Of a stretch of DNA of 64,000 nt, positions 44,860 through 55,825 are shown piece after piece (within the stretch, counting starts at the first letter, position 1; each line of letters starts with the position of its first letter). The stretch is taken from assembly GCA_029721515.1 (NCBI GenBank), contig CM056561.1:14398501-14462500 (forward strand), in the 5' to 3' direction. Position numbers and translations under genes: made by a program. Origin of the DNA: Synanceia verrucosa (taxonomy: Eukaryota > Chordata > Actinopteri > Perciformes > Synanceiidae). The notes under the pieces were generated by a model. That model was not told where the DNA came from and made no database searches. It saw only the letters and a program-made list of their open reading frames with translations.

Positions 44860-47205
44860 ATGCGTCCAGCTGTGTGTGTGTGTGTCCTTCTGCTGGTGGA
44901 CATCCTGAACACTGGGACAGCCCAACATAACGGTAAATGCCATCCCATCGTCAACACTTACTGAAACCTCCGAAACGTGTTCATTAAAGCTCTTCTGTTC
45001 TCACAGGTGATTCTGTTCGGCTCGTATGTAAAAGATATTTAGTTCCATCATGTGGTATCAGATGGATCCGCATTGCTAAGAATCGTTGTATGAAATACAT
45101 CACCAGTCCAAAATCTTTCAGTGATGCTCAGGTGATGCAAAAACACAGAAATGAAGATGTTAAATCATCATCTTGTGCAGGAAGTTCTGATAAAATATTG
45201 GTGAAGACTAACAGTCGTATTTGTGTTGATTTTAGGAACACTGTCACTCCTTAAATGGAGACCTAATGACAATTCAAAGTCTTCAGAGCATCAAACTGGT
45301 GATTTGCTTGAGCAGCTTAGCCAGTCCTGAACCCCAACCTTTCTGGACTGGAGCCAAAAAATCTGGGGTAAGCCTCATTGAACACCCCGTTCTGATCAGA
45401 GAGAAGACAGACTGGCTGGTTAGTAAAGTCACTGATGATGATTCATTCTGTTCAGACAAAATATTATGAAGGAGAAGACGCCTGCATGGAGGTAAACTAC
45501 AAGGGTAAGTAATGAAAAGGATATAGAATAGAATTACTTTATTGATCCCAACCTGGGAAATTGCTATGTAGCAGCAGCAAGAAATGCAATCCCAGTATAA
45601 ATAAAAGGCAATAAACAATAGGCAATTAAATTATAATAAGAAAAGCAGTATTAAAAATAGAAAATGTATATGCTGATAAATAATTATGGCTCATGACGAT
45701 AGTCATTGTGCAAATAAACAAACGGGTGCAGTGAAATTCAGATGAACTGTATAGTATGATATGGCATTTATAACTCTATTACCAGTGCTAATAAGCAGTA
45801 AGCTGCAGTGAAATAAAATGAACAGTCGGCTGTGATACAGGTATGATTATAAATAGTGCAAATAAAAAAACACAAACAGTAAGGTGCAGTGAACCAAGTT
45901 GAAGTGCAACAGCAGCTTCCTGTGTCCACTTCCTCACCGTCCTGTTGTGAACAGGCTGCCTCCTCACAAGAGGGACATACTTTGGAGTCAACTTCACCAA
46001 GTTGTGATCTGATCTGCTGAGTTGGGATAGGGCAGAAACATCATATGCATCAGTGGCATTTGCATCCACAAGATCCAGTGTCTTATTGTCTCTGGTGGAG
46101 CAGTCGACATACTGGTGGAAGTTAAAGGTGTTGTTTAGTGAGGAATGGTTGAAATCTCCTGTAATCACCATAAATGCATCCGGCTGTTCAGTCTGGAGTC
46201 TGGTTGCGGTGGAGCTGATGATGCCACAGGCCACCGCTGCATCAGCTGACGGAGGATGTAAACAACGATCACTATGGTGGACGTAAACTCCCTCGGTCAA
46301 TAATACGGGAACATTCCCACAGCGAGCATTTCAATGTCTGGGGTACAGAGGCACTCCTTTACGTACACATGTCCGGGGTTACACCACCTCTCACTCACAT
46401 AAAGTGCAAGCCACCACCACCCTTCTCCTTCCGGCTGCTAGCACAGTGTCTTCCCATACCAAAGTGAAGCCTGGGACTGCGACGCTGTCATCCAGGATGA
46501 GCGGGTGTAGCCATGTCTCAGTGAAGCACATCATGCTACACTCCCGGTATTCCCTCTGGATCTCCACAAGCGCCGCTAACTCGTCTGTCCTATCCCCCAA
46601 AGACCTCACATTTCCTATTATGATCGCTGGGACCGATGGTTTATATTTTCTTCTTTTCTCCCTCCATTTACATCCAGATGCGCAACCCTCCGTAACTCCT
46701 CTGGGATCACAGATCACTGTTCACGTGTGTAAACAATGCCTCCACTTGTACCAGCAAAGTTATCCATTATAAAGAGTAGCAAAAGTAACAGAAGAACTCG
46801 AGGAAAGGTAGAAAAACTTAGTCCAGTGATTGTCATAAGACTTACTGACAAAAGAAGTACACAAAAAGGGGTAAAACTGACAAAAAAAACACAAAAGTTA
46901 AAAATACCCAAGGGGAGCTGCTACCACAGGCTGCCACCTAGCACGGTGCCATCTTAGATGAGTAAGTAGAAATAAAGGTAAGGTAAGTAAGTAGAAATAA
47001 AGCTAAGCAGAAATAAAGGTTGTATCTGCCTACCTAGACTTCCTCTGTGAAATAGCCAGAATATTCTGTTTGAATGCTGACAGTGAGTTTAATAAACTAC
47101 TGAAAATATATTTTCTGTTTCTCTGCTCTAGATTTGGATGATTTTGAGTGGATTACTGCACGCTGCTCAGAGAAGAGCAACTTTGCCTGCATGAAAAGGA
47201 TGTGA
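44860..47205 (+). CDS. CTL-1, secreted C-type lectin-domain protein, shortened CTLD
   Basis: Coding exons: 44860-44932, 45007-45131, 45236-45367, 45456-45504 and 47132-47205, joined by GT/AG introns, giving 150 residues. Residues 1-20 are a hydrophobic signal peptide (MRPAVCVCVLLLVDIL...). The CTLD spans C40 to C146 with SFSDAQEHC (C69), FWTGAKK (WIGL position) and EGEDAC (C120), WITARC (C138). All eight cysteines of CTL-2 are kept. Compared with CTL-2, 20 residues (G109-Q128 there) are missing because coding exon 4 starts at a different acceptor. No EPN/QPD or WND sugar-calcium motif is seen, so classical carbohydrate binding is doubtful. The 1.6-kb last intron carries a LINE fragment. It may be expressed as a short variant or be an early pseudogene. 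The exon count resembles ladderlectin/type II antifreeze-type fish lectin genes. Confidence 0.75.
45525..46960 (-). pseudogene. LINE with endonuclease only, in CTL-1 last intron
   Basis: The minus strand reads SVPAIIIGNVRSLGDRTDEL, then REYRECSMMCFTETWLHPL (start of the APE endonuclease). After breaks, HPPSADAAVACGIISSTATR, VITGDFNHSSL (GDFN motif) and LSRSDHNLVKL (catalytic SDH) follow. Directly after the endonuclease the sequence passes to a 3' UTR ending in CAATAAAGTAATTCTATTCT, so the reverse transcriptase is deleted. It belongs to the same broad type as the + strand LINE at 51-52.2 kb. Confidence 0.75.
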
Positions 47206-47328
47206 TGATCAGTAGCTGCTTACTCCTTTTCAATCAGCGTCCACATGGATCAGCTGATCAGCTGAGCTGCAGGTGGACCAGTCTATTTCATGAGAACCAC
47301 TGCAAACACAAGCTCTTCAATTTACTCC

Positions 47329-47334
47329 AATAAA
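47329..47334 (+). terminator. CTL-1 poly(A) signal
   Basis: AATAAA 124 bp after the stop codon, at the same place as in CTL-2 and within a well-conserved 3' UTR (GGATCAGCTGATCAGCTGAG shared). Confidence 0.7.
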
Positions 47335-48408
47335 CTCTTCAGCAGTCATGTTCCTGCCTCTGGTTTGATTTCAGTTCATGTTTAGCAGTATGAATGGAGA
47401 AATGGAGAAACAGTTCAGGCTCTTCTTTGTAAAAGATCATATAGTTAGCATTTAAACTGTGCAGATGATCTCTCACCTTCTGTTTGAGTAGTTTCCTCTT
47501 TGTCCAGCTGGTGGCGCTATTACATGATGACATACAGTATGTGCATATGTGTGAGGGCTGCTACCTTGATTAAGAGCTCTGCCCCTTGTAGGTAGAGCTG
47601 AAGAGAGCTCCCACAGACATTGAAAATATCATTTCAAAATGCACAGAATAGAAAACCAAGAATACTTGAACACCCCAGTACTAGAATAGGCAAGGCAAGG
47701 CAAGGTAATTTTATTTATATAGCACATTTCAGCAACAGGGCAATTCAAAGTGCTTTTCATAAAAACATAAAAGCATCAAAATATAGAACATTAAAAGCAA
47801 TAAGACTAAAAAAAAATAGGATAGGACACATAAAATCCAAGAATAACAGTTTCAGTGCAGTAGAAATATAAATATAATAAAAATTAATAAAAAGCAGCAG
47901 CAAACAAAAAGGTCTTCAGCCTCGATTTAAAATTAGTAAGAGTTGCTGCTGACCTGCAGTTTTCTGGAAGTTTGTTCCAGATATAAGGAGCAGAAAAAAT
48001 GAACGCTGCTTCTCCATGTTTGGTTCTGATTGGGGACAGTAAGCACACCTGAACCAGACCTGAGACCTGACCTGAGAGGTCTGGATGACTCATATTGTAG
48101 CAGAAGATCAGACAGGTACTTTGGCAAAAAAAACATTTAGTGCTTGATAAACCAACAGTAACACTTTGAAATCAATTCTTTGCCTGGCAGGAAGCTAGTG
48201 CAAAGACTAGTTTCTAGTCTTTGCACTAGCTTCTAGAACTGGACAGATGTGATCCACTTTCTTGGTCTTAGTGAGGACCCTAGCAGCAACATTCTGGATC
48301 AACTGCAATTGTCTAATTGTTTGAGAGACCAGTAAGTACACTGTTACAGTAGTCAAGTCTACTGAGGATAAATGCATGGACAAGTTTTTCCAAGTCCTGC
48401 TGAGACAT

Positions 48409-48721
48409 CCATCCATCCATTATCTACCGCTTACCATCATAAGGTCGCGGGGGGACTGGAGCCTATTCCAGCTGTCTTAGGGCAGAAGGCAAACAAGACA
48501 AGTCGCCACCTCATCGCAGGACAGACAACCATTCACACCTATGGTCAATTTAAATTAACCAATTAACCTAAACCCCCATCCCCCAAAAAATTTTGGATGG
48601 TGGGAGGAAGCCAGAGTACCTGGAGAGAACCCACACAGACACGGGGAGAACATGCAAACTCCACACGGAAAGGCCCCAGGCCCAGGACTTCAAGTGCTAA
48701 CCACTACACCACTGTGCCGCC
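48409..48721 (-). mobile_element. tRNA-derived SINE-like repeat with 13-bp target duplication
   Basis: The reverse-oriented full-length copy of the 14.4-kb SINE family runs from a GGCGGCACAGTGGTGTAGTG head at 48721 to a GGATGGAT tail at 48409. CCTGCTGAGACAT occurs on both sides (48396-48408 and 48722-48734), a perfect 13-bp target duplication typical of LINE-driven insertion. The host sequence is the L2-type LINE. Confidence 0.9.
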
Positions 48722-49380
48722 CCTGCTGAGACATAAGTCTCATCTAATCCTTGATATATTCCTACATTGATAATAGGCTGACTTTGAAATTGTTTTAATG
48801 TGGCTGCTGAAGTTCAGCGCTGACCCTGAGTTGGTCATAGTCCCCTAGTAATATGGTTATATAGATTTGTTGTTTGTTTCATCTGCATAACTATGGTAAC
48901 TTTTTTGTTGCTTTTCATAATCTGTGCCAGTGGAAGCATGTAGATGTTAAACAGGATGTTAAACAGTAGATGTTAAACCATGTAATATTTGTCTGCTCAG
49001 ATGTGTAAGTACCTATTGATACAAAGTAGTCCCAGTCCTTTAAGTAGGATTCAAACCAGTTTAGCACTGTACCAGAAAGTCCCACCCAGTTTTCCAGTCG
49101 GTCTAGTAATATTTTGTATAATACTAAGACTGAAATGTATGTCATTGAGGACCTTAACAAGAGCAGTCTCAGTGCTGTGGTGTGGTCAGAAACCTTACTG
49201 GAGGACATCAAAACAGTTGTTTAGTTCCAAGAAATTGTTTAGCTGTTGAAAATCACCCAATAATTTTATTTAAAAATGTGAGTTTTGATATGGGCCTGTA
49301 ATTATTCATCAGTGACCTGTCTTGATCAGACAAAACTGTGTCATGGTATGTGAACTGACTTTAAGAGGACACGGATACGA

Positions 49381-50621
49381 CACTATATTGCCAGAAGTAT
49401 TTGCTCATCCATCCAAATAATCAATATCAGGTTGTCCAATCACTTCCATGGCCACAGGTATATAAAATCAAACACCTAGGCATGCAGACTGATTTTACAA
49501 ACATTGGTGAAAGAATGGGTCGCTCTCAGGAGCTCAGTGAATTCCAGTGTGGAACTCTGATAGGATGCCACCTGTGCAACAAATCCAGTCGTGAAATTTC
49601 CTCGCTCTTAAATATTCTACAGTCAACTGTCAGCTGTATTATAAGAACGTGGAAGTGTTGGGGAACAGCAGCATCTCAGCCACAAAGTGGTAGGCCACGT
49701 GAACTGACGGAGCAGGGTCAGCAGATGCTGAGGCGCATAGTGCGAAGAGATCGCCAACTTTCTGCAGAGTCAATCGCCACAGACCTCCAAACTTCATGTG
49801 GCCTTCAGATTAGTTCAAGAACATTGCACAGAGAGCTTCATGGAATGGGTTTCCATGGCCTAGCAGCTGCATCCAAGCCATACATCACCAAGTGCAATGC
49901 AAAGCGTCGGATGCAGTAGTGTAAAGCACGCCGCCACTGGACTGTAGAGCAGTGGAGACGCGATCTCTGAAGTGACAAATCGCGCTTCTCCATCTGGCAG
50001 TCTGATGGGCGAGTCTGGGTTTGGCAGTTGCCAGGAGAACAATGCTTGTCAGACTGCATTGTGCCAAGTGTAAAGTTTGGTGGAGGCGGGATTATGGTGT
50101 GGGGTTGTTTTTCAGGAGCTGGGCTTGGCCCCTTAGTTCCCTGAAAGGAACTCTGAATGCTTCAGCATACCAAGACATTTTGGACAATTCCATGCTCCCA
50201 ACTTTGTGGAAACAGTTTGGAGCTGGCCCCTTCCTCTTCCAACATGACTATGCACCAGGGCACAAAGCAAGGTCTATAAAGACATGGATGACAGAGTCTG
50301 GTGTGGATGAACTTGACTGGCCTGCACAGAGTCCTGACCTCAACCCAATAGTACACCTTTGGGATGAATTAGAGTGGAGACTGAGAGCCAGGCCTCTAAT
50401 ATCAGTGTGTGACCTCACAAATACGCTTCTGGAAGAATGGTCAAAAATTCCAATAAACACACTCCTAAACCTTGTGGACAGCCTTCCCAGAAGAGTTGAG
50501 GCTGTTATAGCTGCAAACGGTGGACCGACGTCATATTGAACCCTATGGATTAGGAATGGGAGGTCACTTAAGTTCATATGCGAGTCAAGGCAGGTGAGCA
50601 AATACTTTTGGCAATATAGTG
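49381..50621 (+). mobile_element. Tc1-like transposon, near full length (family A)
   Basis: The termini CACTATATTGCCAGAAGTAT (left) and, inverted at the right end, CACTATATTGCCAAAAGTAT match the 22.1-kb element. TA follows the right end at 50622-50623; at the left the bases are GA, so one TA is mutated. The 1,241-bp length is close to complete. It lies inside the L2-type LINE, which resumes on both sides. Confidence 0.9.
49515..50539 (+). pseudogene. family A Tc1 transposase, two stops and a frameshift
   Basis: The frame starts MGRSQELSEFQCGTLIGCHL, with the helix-turn-helix region and GRPRELTEQ, and reads to a TAG at 49918-49920. A TGA follows at about 49968, just before SDKSRFSIW (first catalytic Asp kept). 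It then shifts frame and runs open from 50021 to 50539 with FQHDYAPGHKARS (second Asp) and SPDLNPIVHLWDEL. In that last motif the catalytic Glu of NPIE is Val. The protein ends LVDSLPRRVEAVIAANGG. It is clearly dead: three truncating lesions and a lost catalytic residue. Confidence 0.9.
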
Positions 50622-50987
50622 TATATATCCTGTACCTGATATGGAGTCACTGACTGATTGTCTAATTTTCAGAATTTTGTCAGTAAAAAAGGAGGCAAAA
50701 TCATTGCAGGCCCTGGTTGATAGAAGTTCAGGGGCTACTGATACAGGAGAGTTTTTTAGTCTGTCGACAGTAACAAACAAGGCACGTGCATTATTATTAT
50801 TTTTGGCTATGATGTCAAAGAAAAAGGACTGCCCTACTTTTCTCAGTTCCAAATTACGTATGCAAAGTCTCTCTTTATATAGATATCATAATGAACCTGG
50901 AGATTTGTTTTTCACCACCTGCGTTCGACTTTTCGACTCTCTCTTTTTCCTGTCAAAGAAAAGGGCAAGTTCTTTGGGAAACTTGTC

Positions 50988-52193
50988 CGGACCCATGGAG
51001 CAGCAGGGGGGGATATGCACGGCTACGGTTTGTGGACTTCAGCAGTTTAACACCATCCTCCCTGACAGACTGGTGATAAAACTGTCAAACCTGGGAATAC
51101 CACACTCCACCTGTTGCTGGATTAAGGACTTCCTGACAGATCGCTCTCAGAGGGTGAGAGTAGGCCCCTACATCTCCTCAGCGCTTAGTCTCAGCACCGG
51201 CTCCCCCCAGGGCTGTGTGCTGAGCTCCCTACTCTACACTCTCTGCACCCATGACTGTGTTCCTGCCCACCCCAGCAACAACATTGTCAAGTTTGCGGAC
51301 GACACTACTGTGGTGGGGCTCATCTCCGGGGGGGATGGGTCTGCTTACAGGGATGAGGTGAAGCAGCTGGCACTGTGGTGCTCAGGAAATAACGTGGTCC
51401 TGAACACTGCCAAAACTAAGGAGATGATCATCGACTTCAGGAGGAAGAAAACTGCCATCAGCCCTCTGTTTATTGGTGATGACTGTGTAGAGAGGGTCTC
51501 CTGCTTCCGGTTTCTAGGCGTAGAGATAGAGAATGACCTGACATGGAGCATCAGCACCACCACCATCATCAAGAAGGCACAGCAGAGATTGCACTTTCTG
51601 AGGGTACTCAGGAACAACCACCTTGCACAAAAGCTGCTGGTGTCCTTCTACCGGTGCTGCATAGAGAGCATCCTCACCTACTGCATCTGTGTGTGGTTCT
51701 CCAGCTGCACAGTGGCAGACAGGAAGGCTCTCCAGAGGGTTGTCATCACAGCCCAAAAGATTATTGGATGCCCTCTCCCCTCCCTGGAGGAACTGTACAA
51801 CACACGGTGTCTTAAGAAAGCACAAAAAATTGCCAGTGATACATCGCATCCTGGCCACTCACTTTTTGAACTTCTGCCATCAGGCAGATGCTACAGGGTG
51901 CTGAAATCACACACAAACAGACTAAAGAACAGTTTCTATGCCAGAGCCATAGTTGCACTCAACACAGCCAGGCTGTAATGTTTTCTTCTCTGTTACGATG
52001 GAAAGTGCAATACCTTACATGCTTACATGTCAATTGTGGTGCATGTGAATATGTTACAGTCCTATATTTTTGTTGGTGTCTTTTAATTATTTATTCTAAA
52101 TGTTCTTTTAAATCTGCACCTTAAGGACTGCATCCAATTTCGTTGTACTTGTACAATGACAATAAAGACATTCTATTCTATTCTATTCTATTT
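50988..52193 (+). pseudogene. APE-type LINE ORF2 3' half with ATTCT tail
   Basis: One open frame to 51978 contains RT motifs FNTILPDRLVIKLSNLGIP (motif A region, truncated), STGSPQGCVLSSLLYTL (motif B) and VKFADDTTVVGLI (catalytic FADD). It continues with KTKEMIIDFRRKK, FRFLGVEIENDLTW and the C-terminal SLPSLEELYNTRC-like end. The 3' UTR ends AATAAAGACATTCTATTCTA (52169-52193), a short tandem tail used in target-primed insertion. The 5' half is absent. It is inserted in opposite orientation into the L2-type LINE. The same type supplies the endonuclease relic in the CTL-1 intron. Confidence 0.85.
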
Positions 52194-52960
52194 TATTTTT
52201 TCTGTTCTTACCAGTGTGGCATTTCTCCAAGGAGATATTTTCTTTCCACAGACTGCCTTCACCTTTGTGGGTGCAACAGCATCAATAATATTTGTAATTT
52301 TTGAGTTGAAATTACCTACGAGCTCATTGACCGAGATCCAAGAGAAGAGAAACCCTGAATAAATGTTTCACTGGTGTTTTCAGCGATATATTGATTATTT
52401 TGTGATTACCTCTGTTTGAACATTAATGTGCACAGAGATAAAGCTCTCAAAGAAAACAGGAATGATCAGAAAGAGCAACATTGGTCACCACAACCTGAGA
52501 AATGTTCAGACCCTTGGAGATGGTAAAGTCCAGAGAGTGCCCCTTGTTGTGTGTGGGCTCCGTCACATGCTGAGCCAGTCCATAGTTATCAAAGACACAG
52601 CACCGTTCTTTAGTGCTTCTGTGGTCATTGCTTTAGTGCTTTAGTGCTTCAGCATGGATGTTAAAGTCACCAACAATAACTACACAGTCAAAATCAATAC
52701 AGATTCTAGATAACAGTTCAGCCAATTCCTCAAATTGAAGAGGCATCTAAAGCTGGGCAGACACTGTCTGATATTTTCAATGGATGTACTCAGCTCCAGC
52801 TCAAACTGACTAAACAAGTTCAGTAGTTCGCAGCTTGGATTCACATGGCCTGATGCTCTGATGAGACCTGACTGCTCACACTGTACGTCCATACACGGCA
52901 AGTTGGACTCTTTTATTGGTCAGTAATTTTATTTCCCCGAGACCTTTCCTTTCCACCTCT

Positions 52961-54180
52961 CCTTCAGCTCCCTGTCATCAGATGACAGCACGACTCAAAT
53001 GAAAACACTCGTGCTTGTGGGGGTGCGCACTGGAGCGCTTATAGTTTGTGTGGGGAGAGGAGGGGAGATGAGCAGAGGGGCTCCTGATCAGAGGCGTTCC
53101 TGTAATTGATCATATCAATTACTCATGCACAAACAGCTGTTAAACACAGAAAATGCACCACTGTCAGAAATGTTATGTAAAAATAATAATAACAGGATTA
53201 ATGTCACTGCAGCAGCTTTGGGAGACCAGTGTTTGTGTTTGAATTTGTGAATGTCGGAATTTCCATGCTCTAAGTCAGAATTTAAGAACCCCCGTAAAGT
53301 CGGATCTCCACCTAGGAAAGTCGTATTAATCTCACCAACCTGACATAGAATTCATGGTATCTGCTACATGTTTCGTTGTAAGGCTGGAAGAGCTGGGAGC
53401 ACTAAACTTGAGGTTACATTAAGGTGAGCTCTAAGTTCCGACTTCCAGTGGACACATCATACGGGAAACTCTCACTCCCCAGGGTCCTAAAGAGGAACTG
53501 TAGCAGTTTGTGCCTGTTGATCATTAGACCATTGTCTAATATGGCTACCATGATAAAGACCAAATTACACAAAAGTAACTTATTGAGTTTATAATAATAA
53601 TGATGATAATAAAACATTAATATATTGATGATGACAATCATTAAAGCCTAAATTACATAAACATAATTTATTAATGTATCGAAAAAAGTATAGTTTTAGA
53701 ACCGGTATCAAAAATGGTATTGTATCAAAACAAAGAATTAACGATATCCAGCCCTAGTGCTGCTATAGCTTATGTAAGTTATCTGGTTAAAATCAGTATG
53801 GTTCTAGTTTGTACAATAAAATATGTTAATGTACAATCCTTAATATGTTTTATGTATGCGTTTGTATGGTGGTGGGGCGGGGGGGACGCCACAGGAGGTG
53901 TTCGCCCAGGGCACCAAATAGGCTAGGACCACCCCTGAATGGTCTCATCAAATGAGGTCTCCTGAGATGCCTCATGAAAGACCAACATTTAAGAAGTAAC
54001 AATGTGTAAGTGTAATATTCAGCAACAATACTAACAATATGATTACATGGAGACCACACATTATTGGCTGCCCTTACATGATTCACAAGCATCAGATGTT
54101 CTTCTCCAGCTGGGGTTCTCTTCAGATACGCTCCTCCTGAGCGTATCTGGACAGTAACAAAGTAGATATTACTCCACTGC
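52961..54180. other. non-coding, decayed repeats
   Basis: No coding homology. The stretches near 53660-53760 and 53870-53940 read like common fish repeat scraps, but boundaries are not definable. Confidence 0.35.
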
Positions 54181-55197
54181 AACAACATAGTCGAGTAACA
54201 ACATTTAGTCAAGTAACAACATATAGTCTAGTGACAACATACAGTATAGTCAAAGTCCTTATGGGCAAGTCATGCCACTCGGCAGCCATCTTGGCAACGC
54301 CTCCAAGGAGGCCAAGGAGACCAGACCCCTATCCACACTTTAACGTGACAGCAGGACAGAAAAAAATATATATACATGATCACTAGTAAAATTAGATACA
54401 AAAAGAAAAAACATACACTTTGAGATAGAATGACATTTAAAATGCTATTTTTCCACAGGGAGCACTCCACTGCGCATGCGCGCAAATTTACAACACCAAG
54501 TCCACTGTACGGCTGAATCCGTGCCGGTCTGAAGTCGGTCTACTCGTCTATGATCTGCTCTGCTCTACCTGACCATGGATGTATGGAGCCAACAGACAGA
54601 CGTGACAATTTAATGTCTAATACATGATTTCTCATCACCCACTCAATAAATTAGATAAAGATTTGAAAGCAGTTAAATGTTTTTGTCCTACTAGGGTTGA
54701 CATTTAAATGGATGGATGCTACTTAAGTTGCTTCAACACAAGCGTTTGATGATCATTTACCAATGATAAATACTTATAGAGCACTTTGTGACAATTTACG
54801 AACATGCCACGTTTGTGTGCCTTTTATGGTTGTAATAATAGATCTGGTTGTGGCTGATCTTTCAGCTGGCTCTGCTTGCCACCAGGTAGGTTGGTCTGTC
54901 GTAAAAATCTGTGCGGTGAAACAACATGATTGGGTTATAATTATCTCAGTTCGGCTTGAACTCGGTTGGCTCTTCGTGAAAGGAGGCGGCAAGGAGGCAT
55001 TCAAAATGATCTGAGTGGTCTGTCTCTCCAATATAGAACGTCTCTGATATAGTCTCGTGACAACATATAGGTTAGTAACAATATATAGTTCCAGTGACAG
55101 CATATAGTCTAGTGACAACAAAAAGGCTAGTAACAACATAGTCTAGTGACAACATACGTATATACTAGTACATAGTCTAGTGACAACATGTAGTCTA
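54181..55197. repeat. TAGTCTAGTGACAACATA minisatellite, interrupted
   Basis: Units of about 18-22 bp (AGTCTAGTGACAACATATA and variants) fill 54181-54253 and 55050-55197. About 800 bp of unrelated sequence separates the two runs and holds a possible THAP-like N-terminus on the + strand at 54803 (MPRLCAFYGCNNRSG, then a stop). This suggests an insertion into the array. Confidence 0.65.
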
Positions 55198-55567
55198 AAA
55201 TCTTAAATCATGTTATAATACAACAGGGTGTCCATTCACTGAATTATGTGGTGTAATAATACATAAAGCTTTGGGGCGTGGCTACAGTGTGATTGACAGG
55301 TCTCTGCTGTCAGTCACAGCCTGAAGAGGAACAGAGCTGATGTAATTCAGCGAACAAATAATCCACCAAAGAGCATCATTAAAGCATCAAAAGACAGTTC
55401 ACATACCATACAAAACTCATGTATTAAACTCCAACCTGGGGACCTGATCCGACCCTGCAATTTACCTGAAATGCAAAAATAAACCTCCTAAAGCTCCACC
55501 CTAAGTTGAACATGCAATAAATTTAGCTGTGACAACATCAGTGTTTAAACAGCCTGAAGTCATTGAA
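55198..55567. other. non-coding, no gene recognised
   Basis: No coding or repeat feature could be supported between the minisatellite and the duplicated lectin flank. Confidence 0.4.
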
Positions 55568-55715
55568 CTCAATAGACTGTGGAACAACCAGAACACAACA
55601 TTAAATAACATATCAGGAAGGATGAGATACTTTGTCTGACAACACTTTGGGTCAATTTTAGGAAAACTGCATTTCTGTCAGTTAAACCAGTGTTGTTCAA
55701 CTTTGGGGTCATGCA
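55568..55715 (+). repeat. upstream flank of lectin duplication unit 2
   Basis: Homologous to 38725-38880 (GAACAACCAGAACACAACAT, ACATATCAGGA-GGATGAGATA, TTTCTGTCAGTTAAACCAGT). It marks the 5' side of the duplicated segment that contains CTL-2. Confidence 0.75.
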
Positions 55716-55825
55716 ACAGAGTATTAGGGCCACATTGTGATTTTTTTAGAGACTTTGAGATTAATTATTTACAAGATTAAAGTCATTATTTACGAGAAAA
55801 AAGTCATTATTTACAAGAATAAACA

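Larger units (their letters stand above)
47690..52960 (-). mobile_element. L2-type LINE carrying three nested insertions
   Basis: Read on the minus strand: endonuclease remnants at 52.9-52.2 kb (LALSDHSCF-type, SPWRNATLVRTEK); then NNNNARALFVTVDRLKNSPV and RACNDFASFFTDKI at about 50.85-50.65 kb; then RLENWVGLSGTVLNWFESYL at about 49.1 kb; then the C-terminal APYIWNKLPENCRSA at 48.0 kb. It ends in a 3' tail with CTATATAAATAAAATTACC at 47.7 kb. It is interrupted by a + strand LINE (50988-52193), a Tc1 (49381-50621) and a SINE (48409-48721). Stops, frameshifts and an internal RT deletion make it inactive. Confidence 0.8.

Noticed and set aside
53850..54212. Reverse open frame of 120 codons
   Set aside because: No recognisable domain; overlaps minisatellite and low-complexity sequence, and is not splice-bounded.
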